Positions 1 to 8,533 are shown, numbered from the stretch's first letter. The stretch: DNA of 64,000 nucleotides from a bacterium (GCA_016703265.1 JADJCK010000006.1:310001-374000), one strand, 5' to 3'. Numbers and translations are program-made. The notes: generated by a model from the sequence alone, not told the origin.

Positions 1-58
1 GCATGCCTGCGGCGAAGGAGCGCGGCGGGCGCTGCAGGTCGTCGGCGCGTCCGGTCAT
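1..58 (-). CDS. N-terminal fragment of an unidentified protein, cut by the window edge
   Basis: An ATG at 56-58 on the minus strand overlaps the stop codon of the HAD phosphatase gene by ATGA, the same coupling seen throughout this window. Only 19 codons are visible (MTGRADDLQRPPRSFAAGM) before the window ends. That is too little to recognise a family. The overlap says it belongs to the same operon as the acylphosphatase and HAD genes. Confidence 0.5.
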   Translation of the reverse strand, partial: MTGRADDLQRPPRSFAAGM

Positions 59-1011
59 GTCCTGTCCTTTCGCGGCACGAGCCCGGCGCCGTGGGGAAAC
101 CCTCCGGCGGCGATGCTCTCGAGGACGTGGGCGGCGCCACCGTCGGCAACGGCGCCGGTGACGAAATCCGCTTCCGAAGCCACATCGTGGGGACTGCCCG
201 CCATGGCCACGCTGTATCCGGCCCAGGCGAACATGTCCAGGTCGTTGTAGTTGTCGCCGATGGCGACGGTACGCTCGCGCCCGATGCCGCAGTGTTCGGC
301 CAGGGTGCGCAACCCGGCGCCCTTGTCGCTCGCCGCGTGGAACGCCTCGGCCCAGTACCAGGCGCCGCCGCCCATCAGCGATCGGGTGTTGATCACCTTG
401 ACGCGACCCGGCAGTTCGCGTGCGATGGCGCGACTGAGCGCCTCGATCCGGTCCTTCTCGTCGATGGTCCCGACTTCCAGCGCCTGGCGCCAGTCGCAGG
501 CCAGGAGGTCGTCGACCACCTCCAGGCCGCCGGTGTTCTGGCGCCGGCCCTGGAGATAGCGGCCCAGGACGTCGTTGACCGGACGCGCCTCGTGGCGCAG
601 GAGCCCGCCATCGTCGTCGGTACCATACACCATCGGCACGGTGCCATGTTCACGGAACAACCGGACCAGGAGGCGTACCTCTTCGCCGTCCAGGACATGG
701 CAGGCGATGCGTCGTCGCGGTTCGTCGGCCCAGACCACGGCGCCGTTGAGCAGCACCAGGGGCAGGTCGGCCGGCTCCCAGCCGGACCGCGCGAGCAGGC
801 TGCTGGTCGAGTTGAGGTTGCGGCCGGTGCAGAGGGCGAGCACGTGGCCGGCGCTCCGCACGGCCTCCATGGCCGCGATCTCGCGCGGGCGCAGCACCTC
901 GTCGAACTCGGTGTCCAGCAAGGTGCCGTCGACGTCGACCGCCACGAGCCAGCGCCCATCCGGACGCGTCTCTCCGTCGCGATCGCTGCTGCCGCTGCCC
1001 ATGCCGTTCAC
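55..1011 (-). CDS. HAD-superfamily (Cof-like) sugar-phosphate/nucleotide phosphatase
   Basis: A 318-residue cytosolic phosphatase of the Cof/YbiV class of the HAD superfamily. Motif I is DVDGTLLD near the N-terminus (nucleophile and general-acid Asp), followed by CTGRN (motif II region). A C-terminal GDNYNDLDM is the acidic Mg-binding motif IV, preceded by SDKGAGL with the motif III Lys. The cap domain lies between. The GTG at 1011 is preferred because it overlaps the acylphosphatase stop as GTGA; an ATG at 1002 is also possible. Cof-like enzymes dephosphorylate small phosphorylated metabolites such as sugar phosphates or FMN/PLP; the substrate cannot be read from sequence. The pdxST genes upstream make a PLP-related substrate possible, but that is only inference. 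Confidence 0.85.
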   Translation of the reverse strand: MNGMGSGSSDRDGETRPDGRWLVAVDVDGTLLDTEFDEVLRPREIAAMEAVRSAGHVLALCTGRNLNSTSSLLARSGWEPADLPLVLLNGAVVWADEPRRRIACHVLDGEEVRLLVRLFREHGTVPMVYGTDDDGGLLRHEARPVNDVLGRYLQGRRQNTGGLEVVDDLLACDWRQALEVGTIDEKDRIEALSRAIARELPGRVKVINTRSLMGGGAWYWAEAFHAASDKGAGLRTLAEHCGIGRERTVAIGDNYNDLDMFAWAGYSVAMAGSPHDVASEADFVTGAVADGGAAHVLESIAAGGFPHGAGLVPRKDRT

Positions 1012-1280
1012 CCCGTGACCTTGAAGTCGTTCCAGGCGCCCGCTGCCTCGGACCAGGCGGCGTCGCACACGTCCACACGGGCCCGCACCGGCCCGCGCCC
1101 GCACCACGTCGCCAGCGCCTCGAGGGAGACCCGCGGCCCCTCGGCCACCAGTTGCACCGAACCGTCGGCCAGGTTGCGGACCCGACCGGTCAGGCCCAGG
1201 CGCAGCGCCTCCTCGCGCGCGTGCCACCGGAATCCGACACCCTGCACGCGCCCGCTGATGCGCAGTTCCAGGCGATCCAT
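1008..1280 (-). CDS. acyP: acylphosphatase
   Basis: A 90-residue protein of the usual acylphosphatase length, which hydrolyses carboxyl-phosphate bonds of acyl phosphates in the cytosol. Both family signatures are present: GRVQGVGFR with the catalytic phosphate-binding Arg, and GRVRNLADGSVQLVAEG with the catalytic Asn. The ATG at 1278-1280 is preceded by AGGGAGAG. The stop overlaps the next gene (HAD phosphatase) by GTGA, so the two are translationally coupled. Confidence 0.93.
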   Translation of the reverse strand: MDRLELRISGRVQGVGFRWHAREEALRLGLTGRVRNLADGSVQLVAEGPRVSLEALATWCGRGPVRARVDVCDAAWSEAAGAWNDFKVTG

Positions 1281-1326
1281 GCCGCTCTCCCTGAACCGGC
1301 CGGTCCCGGGACCGGTCCGTTCGCGC

Positions 1327-2181
1327 TCACTCCTCGAGCCACGGCGCCGGCAGCTTGCCGTGCGCAGGGTCGAGCCACTGCCGGACCGTACCAGCGAGCG
1401 CACCGGCCAGCGACCGGCCGTGCGCCTCGATCCGGTCCCGGGCGAAGTCGAATTCGCCGTATATCGACCGGCCGTCGCGGCCGAGCATGACACCCAGTCC
1501 CAGGCGCCCCGGGCCGTCGTGCGCCGTGACGAAACCCACGGTCCACGAGTCGTCGAGCAACTCGCCCAGGAGGCGATCGACCACGGCATCGGCATCGAGC
1601 AGCAGGTGGCCGCGCTCGAGCGCGAAAACCCGTACGGCCCGCAGTTCGTGCCGCCTGACCTCGCGCTTCTCGCGCCAGGCAACCGTCATGTCCTGGGGCG
1701 CCAGCTCGGCCAGGACCAGCGTCCGCGACAGGCGCAGGCTGCCCGGATGGTAGCCGAGGATGCTGTACGGCAGCGGGAACCCCAGCGCGCCGTCGAAGGT
1801 GATGACCCATTCGGCGCGCACGCGCGCACCCGCGTGGCGCCCCTCGCTGCCGGGAGCCGGACGCCGGCGCTCCAGCGAGACCAGCTTCTCGACGGGAAGC
1901 CGCGACGAACGTCCACGGGCCCGCGCACTGGCCTGGAGGTCGGCGGCGTGCCAGAGACCCAGCGAGTCGCCCTCGGCGCGCGCGACGACGAAGGCGAAGA
2001 ACGGCTCGAGGATCGTGTCACCGACCGCTGTGGCCGGCGCCGGCCGCAGGCCGAACTCGTTCCAACCCTCGGCACGCACAGCCGACGCCACGGCAACGAG
2101 CGCGACCATCACCAGACCCGCAACCAGGGAAGCGACCGCCGCTTCGCGCCGTACAGCGGGAAATCCGGGCCGTTGTCTCAT
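1327..2181 (-). CDS. hypothetical exported protein
   Basis: A 284-residue protein that I do not recognise. The N-terminus carries a basic stretch and a hydrophobic segment (about residues 17-37) ending in SAVRAEG, a likely signal peptide cleaved after an A-x-A-like site. The mature part is mixed alpha/beta, rich in charged and aromatic residues, with no Cys pairs, repeats or obvious catalytic motif. The ATG overlaps the stop of the lipoprotein gene as ATGA. Co-expression with a lipoprotein suggests a periplasmic or envelope location. Confidence 0.6.
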   Translation of the reverse strand: MRQRPGFPAVRREAAVASLVAGLVMVALVAVASAVRAEGWNEFGLRPAPATAVGDTILEPFFAFVVARAEGDSLGLWHAADLQASARARGRSSRLPVEKLVSLERRRPAPGSEGRHAGARVRAEWVITFDGALGFPLPYSILGYHPGSLRLSRTLVLAELAPQDMTVAWREKREVRRHELRAVRVFALERGHLLLDADAVVDRLLGELLDDSWTVGFVTAHDGPGRLGLGVMLGRDGRSIYGEFDFARDRIEAHGRSLAGALAGTVRQWLDPAHGKLPAPWLEE

Positions 2182-3218
2182 TCAGGGATCGTGAACACGT
2201 CGCTCAGCCCCACGCAATAGCCATCGGCGGCATCGGTCGCCTTGATGCGGAACCGCGTGCGCTCGCCGCCCGTGTAGCCGTAGACACTGACCACCCACTG
2301 GTAGACCGCCGCGACCGGCACGTCGTTGGCGATCTGTCCGCCCACCACCGGTTCGGCGCCCGCCAGCAACCGCAGGTCCACGAAACCACTGCCGAAATCC
2401 TGCGACAGACTCAGATTCATGGTGCTGCCCACGGTGTAGACCGCCCCCGCCGAGAAGCCGGTGACGAAGCAGGCGCAATTCTCGTCGTCGACCATGCGGA
2501 ACGGCGCGGTCACGTCCTCGCAGCCGGGAACGTCCGGATCCGCAAGCCGCAGCGTGAACCAGTCGTTGGTGCCGAAATGGAAGCTGTCGACCGGGTTCCA
2601 GAGATAAGTGCCGTCATCGGGCATGCCCGCCGCGATCACGCCGACGCGTTGCGGCTCGCTGCCCAGGTCGTCCTGCCAGAGTTCGAGGTCGAGCGTCCCG
2701 CTCGTGGCATTGCCGTCCCACGTGAGCGGCAGGGCCTCGCCGGCGATCACCGAGTCGGGCAGGTCCACCGTCCAGGCCAGGGAACAGCCGGCGACGTTGG
2801 TGAGTGTCAGCCCGGTCTTCTCTCCGGCACAGCCGGTCTCGCCCAGGGCCGTCACGCGCAAGCCGAAATCGCTGCCGTTGGGCTGACCGCCGGTGGCCGG
2901 CAGCCAGGAGAAGAACCCGTCGTTGGCCGTCGATGCCGCGACCGTTGCCACGACAACGCCGGCCTTCAGCAACTCGATCTTCACCGCGGTGGCCGGGCCC
3001 GTGTGGTCCCAGCGGAGATTGGCCGGGCCGTCGACGCCGACCAGCCAGGCCGTCACCGTGCCCGTGCTGACATTCGTGATCGAGCACGGCTCGGGATCGG
3101 TGCCGCCGTCGTCACCGCCGCCGCCACCGCAGCCGACACCGAGGATGGCCAGCAGCGACAGCGCGAAGGCCGCAGCCCAATGGCCTTTTCGACCGTCAAC
3201 CCGCCTGATCTTCCGCAT
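2178..3218 (-). CDS. lipoprotein with three tandem KNH/Kre9-like beta-sandwich repeats
   Basis: A 346-residue putative lipoprotein. The signal segment ends in LGVGC, so Cys30 would be lipidated; the lipobox is imperfect because position -3 is Gly. A Gly/Asp linker follows. Three repeats then start near residues 45, 144 and 246. Each begins at a Cys, continues with a G-x2-Y/L-x-V or V-I-A-G-E segment and a strand ending L-x-L, and closes with G-x-Y/F-x-W (GFFSWLPA, GTYLWNPV, AVYQWVVS) and a final strand to the next Cys. The G-x-Y-x-W pattern resembles the Ser-Thr-rich/KNH (Kre9) domain of secreted proteins. The role is unknown; cell-surface display is likely. The start has a GGAAGGCGGAG ribosome site. 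Confidence 0.7.
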   Translation of the reverse strand: MRKIRRVDGRKGHWAAAFALSLLAILGVGCGGGGGDDGGTDPEPCSITNVSTGTVTAWLVGVDGPANLRWDHTGPATAVKIELLKAGVVVATVAASTANDGFFSWLPATGGQPNGSDFGLRVTALGETGCAGEKTGLTLTNVAGCSLAWTVDLPDSVIAGEALPLTWDGNATSGTLDLELWQDDLGSEPQRVGVIAAGMPDDGTYLWNPVDSFHFGTNDWFTLRLADPDVPGCEDVTAPFRMVDDENCACFVTGFSAGAVYTVGSTMNLSLSQDFGSGFVDLRLLAGAEPVVGGQIANDVPVAAVYQWVVSVYGYTGGERTRFRIKATDAADGYCVGLSDVFTIPE

Positions 3219-3242
3219 CGCTCCGCCTTCCCCTGACGGTAC

Positions 3243-3845
3243 TCAGGCCAGGTCCAGGAATGCCTGGTGCAGACGCTGATCGTTCGTGAGTTCGGGGTGG
3301 AAGGCCAGGCCGAGCAGTCGCCCCTGCCGAACGGCCACGGGCTGTCCCTCGTGCCGCGCCACCACGGCCACACCGTCGCCGACGAGCGTGATCCGCGGCG
3401 CCCTGATGAAGACCGCCGGGAACGGCGGCTGGCCGGCCAGGCAATCGTCGAGTTCGACATCGGCGGTGAAGGAATCGATCTGGCGACCGTAGGCGTTGCG
3501 TCGCACCGTGCAGTTGAGCAGTCCGAGCGACGTCACCCCGTGGGTTGCCGACTCGTCGGCCAGGTCGCGTGCCAGCATGATCAGTCCCGCACACGTGCCC
3601 ATGACCGGCTTCTCGAGGGCGAACTCGCGCAGGGGCTCGCGCAGCCCGGCCAGGTCGATCAGGCGGGTCATGGTCGTGGACTCGCCGCCCGGGATGACCA
3701 GGCAGCCCACGTGCGCCAGTTCGGCCGGGCGCCGCACAGAGGCCGTCGTGCAGCCGAGGGCACGGAACGAGGCCTCGTGGCGCGCGTAGTCGCCCTGCAG
3801 CGTCAGCAGGCCGACCGGCAGACGCGTGCGCGCGGTCGTCATCAC
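3243..3845 (-). CDS. pdxT: pyridoxal 5'-phosphate synthase glutaminase subunit PdxT
   Basis: A 200-residue class I glutamine amidotransferase that releases ammonia from glutamine and channels it to PdxS in the DXP-independent vitamin B6 pathway. The oxyanion segment is IPGGEST, the catalytic Cys lies in GTCAGLIML, and the His/Glu pair is in FHPELTND at the C-terminus. Length matches the family. The start overlaps the pdxS stop: GTG at 3845 directly followed by ATG at 3842, giving a GTGA junction, so synthesis is coupled at the 12:12 ratio needed for the complex. Confidence 0.96.
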   Translation of the reverse strand: MMTTARTRLPVGLLTLQGDYARHEASFRALGCTTASVRRPAELAHVGCLVIPGGESTTMTRLIDLAGLREPLREFALEKPVMGTCAGLIMLARDLADESATHGVTSLGLLNCTVRRNAYGRQIDSFTADVELDDCLAGQPPFPAVFIRAPRITLVGDGVAVVARHEGQPVAVRQGRLLGLAFHPELTNDQRLHQAFLDLA

Positions 3846-4747
3846 CAGCCGCGGCCCGCCATCTTCTCGCTCTCTTCCATCTCGTTCACGGCGCGGCCGC
3901 GCATGGGCTCACCGAGATCCATCGACACCTCGAGGAGCACCTTCGGGTCGTCGTAGTGCGTCGAGGCCTGCACGATGGCGCGCGCGCGCGGCGCCGGATC
4001 CTCGCTGGCGAAGATGCCGCTGCCGACAAACACCGTCTCGGCGCCGAGTTGGCGCATCAGGGCCGCATCGGCGGGCGTCGCGATGCCGCCGGCCGCGAAG
4101 TTCGGCACCGGCAGCTTGCCCAGCTTGGCCGTGGCCACCACCAGGTGGTAGGGCGCACCGAGCCGTTTCGACTCGGCCATGAGTTCATCCTCGCGCATCG
4201 TCGTCAGGCGGCGGATCTCGGTCATCACCTCGCGCATGTGGGTGACGGCCTCGACCACATCGCCGCTGCCGGCCTCGCCCTTGGTGCGGATCATGGCCGC
4301 GCCTTCACCGATGCGGCGCAGCGCCTCGCCCAGGTTCCGGCAGCCGCAGACGAACGGCACCGTGAACTGGTGCTTGTCGATGTGGTTGGCATTGTCCGCC
4401 GGCGTGAGCACTTCGGACTCGTCGATGAAGTCGACCCCCAGGGCCTGCAGGATCTGGGCTTCGGCGAAGTGGCCGATGCGCGCCTTGGCCATGACCGGGA
4501 TCGAGACCGCCTTCTGGATCTCGCGGATCATCGCCGGCTGCGACATGCGGGCGATGCCGCCGGTCTTGCGGATCTCCGACGGGATCCGTTCGAGCGCCAT
4601 GACCGCGACCGCGCCGGCCTCCTCGGCGATCTTCGCCTGTTCGGCATTGGTCACGTCCATGATGACGCCGCCCTTCAGCATTTCGGCCAGGCCCACCTTG
4701 TGGCGGAACTGCTCGGTGGCGAAGGGGTCGATCCAGAACGTCTCCAT
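3842..4747 (-). CDS. pdxS: pyridoxal 5'-phosphate synthase lyase subunit PdxS
   Basis: A 301-residue (beta/alpha)8 barrel that condenses ribose 5-phosphate, glyceraldehyde 3-phosphate and ammonia into PLP. The pentose-binding Lys is in VMAKARIGHF, the second catalytic Lys in RTKGEAGSG, and the phosphate-binding GGI segment follows NFAAGGIATPAD. The start was chosen at ATG 4745-4747 (METFWIDP): the AGGAGG site abuts the alternative ATG at 4754-4756, so only the inner ATG has a normal nine-base spacing. It heads the B6 operon with pdxT, and the downstream lipoprotein may be read through. Confidence 0.96.
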   Translation of the reverse strand: METFWIDPFATEQFRHKVGLAEMLKGGVIMDVTNAEQAKIAEEAGAVAVMALERIPSEIRKTGGIARMSQPAMIREIQKAVSIPVMAKARIGHFAEAQILQALGVDFIDESEVLTPADNANHIDKHQFTVPFVCGCRNLGEALRRIGEGAAMIRTKGEAGSGDVVEAVTHMREVMTEIRRLTTMREDELMAESKRLGAPYHLVVATAKLGKLPVPNFAAGGIATPADAALMRQLGAETVFVGSGIFASEDPAPRARAIVQASTHYDDPKVLLEVSMDLGEPMRGRAVNEMEESEKMAGRGW

Positions 4748-4834
4748 CGGAACCATCCTCCTGGACAGGCGCGTACCGGAAATTGCCGGGGCCCGGCGGG
4801 CACCCGGATCGCCCGGACAATTTAATCGCTGGGA

Positions 4835-4870
4835 CGGGCTTCGGAAAGCCCGGGGGACGCCCCCGCGGGG
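4835..4870. other. two adjacent hairpins between divergent pdxS and pilin genes
   Basis: CGGGCTT-CGGA-AAGCCCG (4835-4852) forms a perfect 7-bp stem with a tetraloop. CGGGGG-ACG-CCCCCG follows, and an overlapping CCCCGCGGGG palindrome ends at 4870. They sit between the divergently transcribed pdxS (starting at 4747) and the pilin gene (starting at 4949). No T-tract follows on either strand, so they are not obvious terminators. They could be a leader structure or a mutual insulator. Confidence 0.4.
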
Positions 4871-4948
4871 ATAACCCTACAGTTTTTCGGCAACCTGCCG
4901 ATACAGCCCGGAGATCTGGTTTCCTGACGCCCGCAGGAGGAAGCACCC

Positions 4949-5359
4949 ATGAAGCACAGCGAAGGTTTCACCCTGATCGAGTTGATGATCGTGGTGGTGA
5001 TCATCGGCATCCTGGCTTCGATCGCCATTCCGAACTTCATCAGCATGCAGGACCGGGCCCGCGAGGCCAAGGTGCGGACGCATTCCCATTCCCTGCAGCT
5101 GGCCGCCGAGGACTACGCGGTCAGGAACAACGGGATCTATTCGGACGCCGGCGCGGATCTCCAGCCCCTGCTGCCGGGCGGCGCCCTGCTGGACAATGCC
5201 TACACCACCGCCATCAGCGAACCCCAGTTCGGGGCTCCCGCGGCCTCGACCGGGCAGATCGGCATCGTGGCCATTCTCCAGGGCGGCGTACCGGTCGGCT
5301 ATACAATCAACGGGTTCGGCCGGACCGTCGAGGTCATCAATTTCACGAGCGGCAGCTGA
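4949..5359 (+). CDS. type IV pilin / pseudopilin-like protein
   Basis: A 136-residue class III-signal protein. A short basic leader MKHSEG precedes the prepilin peptidase site G|FTLIELMIVVVIIGILASIA, with Glu5 of the mature protein conserved, then the long hydrophobic assembly helix. The C-terminal domain is small, with no Cys pair. The PNFISMQDRAREAKVRTHSHSL segment resembles GspG/PilA-type subunits. It would be processed in the inner membrane and assembled into a pilus or type II secretion pseudopilus. The ATG follows GGAGGAAGCACCC. It stands alone here, on the opposite strand from its neighbours; no pil or gsp assembly genes are in the window. Confidence 0.9.
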   Translation: MKHSEGFTLIELMIVVVIIGILASIAIPNFISMQDRAREAKVRTHSHSLQLAAEDYAVRNNGIYSDAGADLQPLLPGGALLDNAYTTAISEPQFGAPAASTGQIGIVAILQGGVPVGYTINGFGRTVEVINFTSGS

Positions 5360-5383
5360 TCGCAGCCGCATCCGGGACAAAAA

Positions 5384-5410
5384 GGCGCCCGCCGGGATAC
5401 GGCGGGCGCC
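5384..5410 (-). terminator. intrinsic terminator for proS (possibly bidirectional)
   Basis: GGCGCCCGCCG-GGATA-CGGCGGGCGCC is a perfect 11-bp stem with a 5-nt loop. On the minus strand it is followed by TTTTTGTC, a proper T-tract, so it ends the proS transcript. On the plus strand it also lies 24 nt after the pilin stop but is followed only by TGTCATTT. Confidence 0.85.
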
Positions 5411-5472
5411 TGTCATTTACCTCTTCATTATGAACAGAAGCATTCAACGCCGCGACAGCCCGGCACGCGGGG

Positions 5473-6951
5473 TCAGTAGGACTGCGCGAAGACCACCCGG
5501 CCGATGGACGGCTTGCCGCAGTGCACGCAGCTGCCGGGCGTCTCGTCGCGGACGAGCGGCAGGTTCCGGATGGTGACCTTCGTCTCTTCCTGGACCGCCT
5601 TCTCGCAGTCGCCGTCGCCGCACCAGTGGCATTCGGCGAAGCCGCCGGGGCCGGCAAACAGCGCCAGGAACGCCTCCCAGGAATCGATCACGTGCGTGTT
5701 CTCGCGCCGGCGCTGCAGGGCCCGGTCGAAGAGGTCCTGCTGGATGCGCGCCAGTTCCGCGGCCACCGCTTCGGCCAGCTGCTGGAAACCCACGGCCTCC
5801 TTCTTCCGGTCGTGGCGGGCCACCATCATCACCTGCTGGCCGGCCAGGTCGCGGGGCCCGAGCTCGATGCGCAGGGGCACGCCCTTGCGCTCCCACTCCG
5901 CGTACTTCCAGCCTGGCCGCATGTTGTCGCGCTTGTCAACGTGCACCGGGCCCACGGCCGCGCGCAGCTGGACCGCCAGGCCTTCGGCCGCGGCGCAGAC
6001 CTGCGCCATCTCTTCCTCGTTCTTCCAGATCGGCACGATCACGGCCTTGGTGCCGGCAATGCGCGGCGGGAGCACGAGGCCCTCGTCATCGCTGTGCGTC
6101 ATGATGAGGGCGCCGATGATGCGCGTGCTCATGCCCCAGCTCGTGGCCCACACGTGCTCGACCTTGCCTTCGGCATCCTGGTACTTCACGTCGAAGGCCT
6201 TGGCGAAGTTCTGCCCCAGGTCATGGCTCGTGGCCGCCTGCAGCGCCTTGCCGTCCTGCATCATCGCCTCGATCGAGAACGTCTCGACGGCGCCGGCAAA
6301 GCGCTCGTTCGCCGTCTTGACGCCCTTGATCACCGGCATGGCGAGGATCTCCTCGGCGAACCAGCTGTAGACATCGAGCATCTGCAGCGTCTCTGCACGG
6401 GCCTCCGCCGCCGTGGCGTGCGCGGTGTGGCCTTCCTGCCAGAGGAACTCGGCCGTGCGCAGGAACATGCGCGTGCGCATCTCCCAGCGCATCACGTTGG
6501 CCCACTGGTTGATCAGGATGGGCAGGTCGCGATAGCTCTGGATCCACTTGCGGTACATGTCCCAGATGACCGTCTCGCTGGTGGGGCGGATGACGTACTC
6601 CTCCTCCAGCTTGCTGTCGGGGTCAGGGATCACCGTCGTCTTGCCGTTCACCGTGACCTGCTTCAGGCGGTGGTGCGTGACGATGGCGCATTCCTTGGCG
6701 AAGCCCTCCACGTGCTCGGCTTCGCGCGCGAGGAAGCTCTTCGGGATCAGCAGCGGGAAGTACGCATTGACGTGCCCGAGCTCCTTGAACTTCGCGTCGA
6801 GGATCCGCTGGATGTTCTCCCAGATGGCATAGCCGTTGGGACGGATGACCATGCAACCGCGCACCGGGCTGTTGTCGGCCAGCTCGGCGGCCTGGATGAC
6901 GTCCTGGTACCAGCGGCTGTAGTCGTCCGAACGCTTGCAGATCTCGGCCAT
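5473..6951 (-). CDS. proS: prolyl-tRNA synthetase, type 3 (archaeal/eukaryal-like)
   Basis: A 492-residue class IIa synthetase that charges tRNA-Pro in the cytosol. Motif 2 is visible in RTAEFLWQEGHTAH, and the GRPTSET-equivalent is RPTSETVIWDMY. There is no bacterial-type insertion editing domain. Instead the C-terminus has the extra domain of type 3 enzymes with Cys ligands CHWCGDGDC and CVHC, and ends in a terminal Tyr (FAQSY), the hallmark of that class. The start at ATG 6949-6951 (MAEICKRSDDY) follows GAGGGTT; upstream in-frame codons are not conserved-looking. It is transcribed from a promoter at 7018-7046 and ends at the hairpin 5384-5410. Confidence 0.96.
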   Translation of the reverse strand: MAEICKRSDDYSRWYQDVIQAAELADNSPVRGCMVIRPNGYAIWENIQRILDAKFKELGHVNAYFPLLIPKSFLAREAEHVEGFAKECAIVTHHRLKQVTVNGKTTVIPDPDSKLEEEYVIRPTSETVIWDMYRKWIQSYRDLPILINQWANVMRWEMRTRMFLRTAEFLWQEGHTAHATAAEARAETLQMLDVYSWFAEEILAMPVIKGVKTANERFAGAVETFSIEAMMQDGKALQAATSHDLGQNFAKAFDVKYQDAEGKVEHVWATSWGMSTRIIGALIMTHSDDEGLVLPPRIAGTKAVIVPIWKNEEEMAQVCAAAEGLAVQLRAAVGPVHVDKRDNMRPGWKYAEWERKGVPLRIELGPRDLAGQQVMMVARHDRKKEAVGFQQLAEAVAAELARIQQDLFDRALQRRRENTHVIDSWEAFLALFAGPGGFAECHWCGDGDCEKAVQEETKVTIRNLPLVRDETPGSCVHCGKPSIGRVVFAQSY

Positions 6952-7017
6952 GCCGAACCCTCTTTCCGGGCTGCGGGAGTCGTGGCGACGCCTGGAGCGG
7001 CGCACAGGGAACGAGGG

Positions 7018-7046
7018 AAGATAGCACGCGTGCGGCGGGCAGCCAA
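7018..7046 (-). promoter_or_regulatory. predicted sigma-70 promoter for proS
   Basis: On the minus strand TTGGCT (7041-7046) and TATCTT (7018-7023) are separated by 17 nt, with a TGC just upstream of the -10 (extended -10 type). The proS ATG is about 60 nt downstream of the expected start. Confidence 0.45.
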
Positions 7047-7063
7047 GTCGGGCCGGGTCCCGG

Positions 7064-8533
7064 TCAAACCGCAGGCGACGGGCGGCAGGTGCCGAGCACC
7101 AGGGCCGCCTGCGTGGCCAGCCCGGCCAGTTCGCTCGCCTGCTCGGCCACGATGTCGGCGCCGTCGGGACCGGCGTCGCCGTAGAGAACCGCCAGCACGC
7201 CCCCGTGCGTCGAGACCGGCGCTACGGCAAACCCGGCGCAGCGGGCGGCTGCCAGCAGTTCCGTGCCGGCCAGGCCCTGATAGGCGGGGCTGGCCGCCAT
7301 CGGCACGTGGAAGGCGCGGTGCTCCAGCACAGCCAGGGCCAGCGCACCCGAGCTGCGCGTCAGGGGCAGCGCCAGGTGCGGCGCCAGTTCCAAGGCGCCC
7401 TCGCCGGCGCACAAGGCCGGCACCAGGCTGCGGGTCCGCTGGTCGACCGTCAACAGGACCACGCGCTTGAAGCCGAGGATGTCGACGGCACCGTCCAGGA
7501 TGGCTTCCAGCAGTTCGTCGCCATCGCAATCGTCGGCGATCCCGGAACCGACGCGCCGGTAGAGTTCGAGTTGCGCCGCGGTGCGGCGCGCCAGCTCTGC
7601 CGGCGGTATCGCCGCCGGGGCCACCACGGCGCTGCCGGCGCGATTGACCAGCTGGCCGTAGTCCATCAGGTCGCCGACGCCGTGCCCGATGCATGCGGCC
7701 AGCTCGGCGATCTCGTCGGCAGCGCGCAGCAGGATCTCCTCCATGCGCGCGCCGGGAATCCCCAGCGCGCGGGCGGCCGCGCGCGTGACCGCCTGTTCCC
7801 GCACATGCAGTTCCGGTTCGCAGGTGAAGTGGCTGATGGCGTCGGCGTAGACGATGACGCCCAGCAGCGGATCCAGGTCGCGGGGCGGATGCAGGGGATC
7901 GATGTCGTGGTGATCGCCGATCGCGTTCTGCAGCTCGACCGGCAGCTTCCAGCGGGCGGCCAGCCGCCGGCCGGCCCGATCGTGGGTGATGCCGAAGTGC
8001 CGGCGCTCGGCCTCCAGCGAGGGCTCGCCTTCCGTCATGTCGCGCAGCACCAGGTCCATGTGCGAGGGCGAGCACTCGAGGAGCACGACCTTGCCGATGT
8101 CGTGAACGAGCGCGGTCACGTACGCTTCTTCCGGCGCGACCTTGCGCGAGGCCTCGGCCAGCACCTGGGCGAACCCCGCACAGACCAGCGAATGCCGCGT
8201 GATCGTGGAAAGGTATGGCGAACGCGAGAGCTTGCTCATCATGTCGAATACCGAGAGCCCGAGCGCCAGCTTGCAGACAGCCTCGAAGCCCATGACGATG
8301 ACGGCGCGCCGCACCGTGCGGATCTGTTCCTGGTTGCGGCGCTGGTAGAACGCGCTGTTGACGACCTTGAGCACGCGCAACGTCAAGGCCTGGTCGTTGA
8401 GGACGCTGGCGGCCAGGTCGTCGGCGCACGACTTACTGTCGGCGGCCACTTTCTGGATGCCCAGCAGCGTCTGCGGAAGGCTGGGCAGGTCGCCCATCTT
8501 CTCGATCTGCTCGAAGACCGCCGACGAGTTCAT
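7064..8533 (-). CDS. HDOD-domain signalling protein with C-terminal GAF-like region
   Basis: A 489-residue cytosolic protein starting at ATG 8533 (MNSSAVFEQIEKMGDLPSLP). The N-terminal half is an HDOD domain: LPSLPQTL, then LNDQALTLRVLKVVNSAFY, and ALVHDIGKVVLLE where the HD pair is retained. The C-terminal part (about residues 320-489) has the layout of a GAF domain (ELLEAILDGAVDILGFKRVVLL ... GVLAVLYGDA). HDOD proteins are regulatory and many link to cyclic-di-GMP or chemotaxis signalling; the output here is unknown. It is upstream of proS on the same strand. No ribosome site stands out. Confidence 0.82.
   Translation of the reverse strand: MNSSAVFEQIEKMGDLPSLPQTLLGIQKVAADSKSCADDLAASVLNDQALTLRVLKVVNSAFYQRRNQEQIRTVRRAVIVMGFEAVCKLALGLSVFDMMSKLSRSPYLSTITRHSLVCAGFAQVLAEASRKVAPEEAYVTALVHDIGKVVLLECSPSHMDLVLRDMTEGEPSLEAERRHFGITHDRAGRRLAARWKLPVELQNAIGDHHDIDPLHPPRDLDPLLGVIVYADAISHFTCEPELHVREQAVTRAAARALGIPGARMEEILLRAADEIAELAACIGHGVGDLMDYGQLVNRAGSAVVAPAAIPPAELARRTAAQLELYRRVGSGIADDCDGDELLEAILDGAVDILGFKRVVLLTVDQRTRSLVPALCAGEGALELAPHLALPLTRSSGALALAVLEHRAFHVPMAASPAYQGLAGTELLAAARCAGFAVAPVSTHGGVLAVLYGDAGPDGADIVAEQASELAGLATQAALVLGTCRPSPAV

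Noticed and set aside
91..2220. 709-codon plus-strand open frame
   Set aside because: Antisense to acylphosphatase, HAD phosphatase and the exported protein; its sequence is compositionally biased with no family motif, a shadow of GC-rich codon use.
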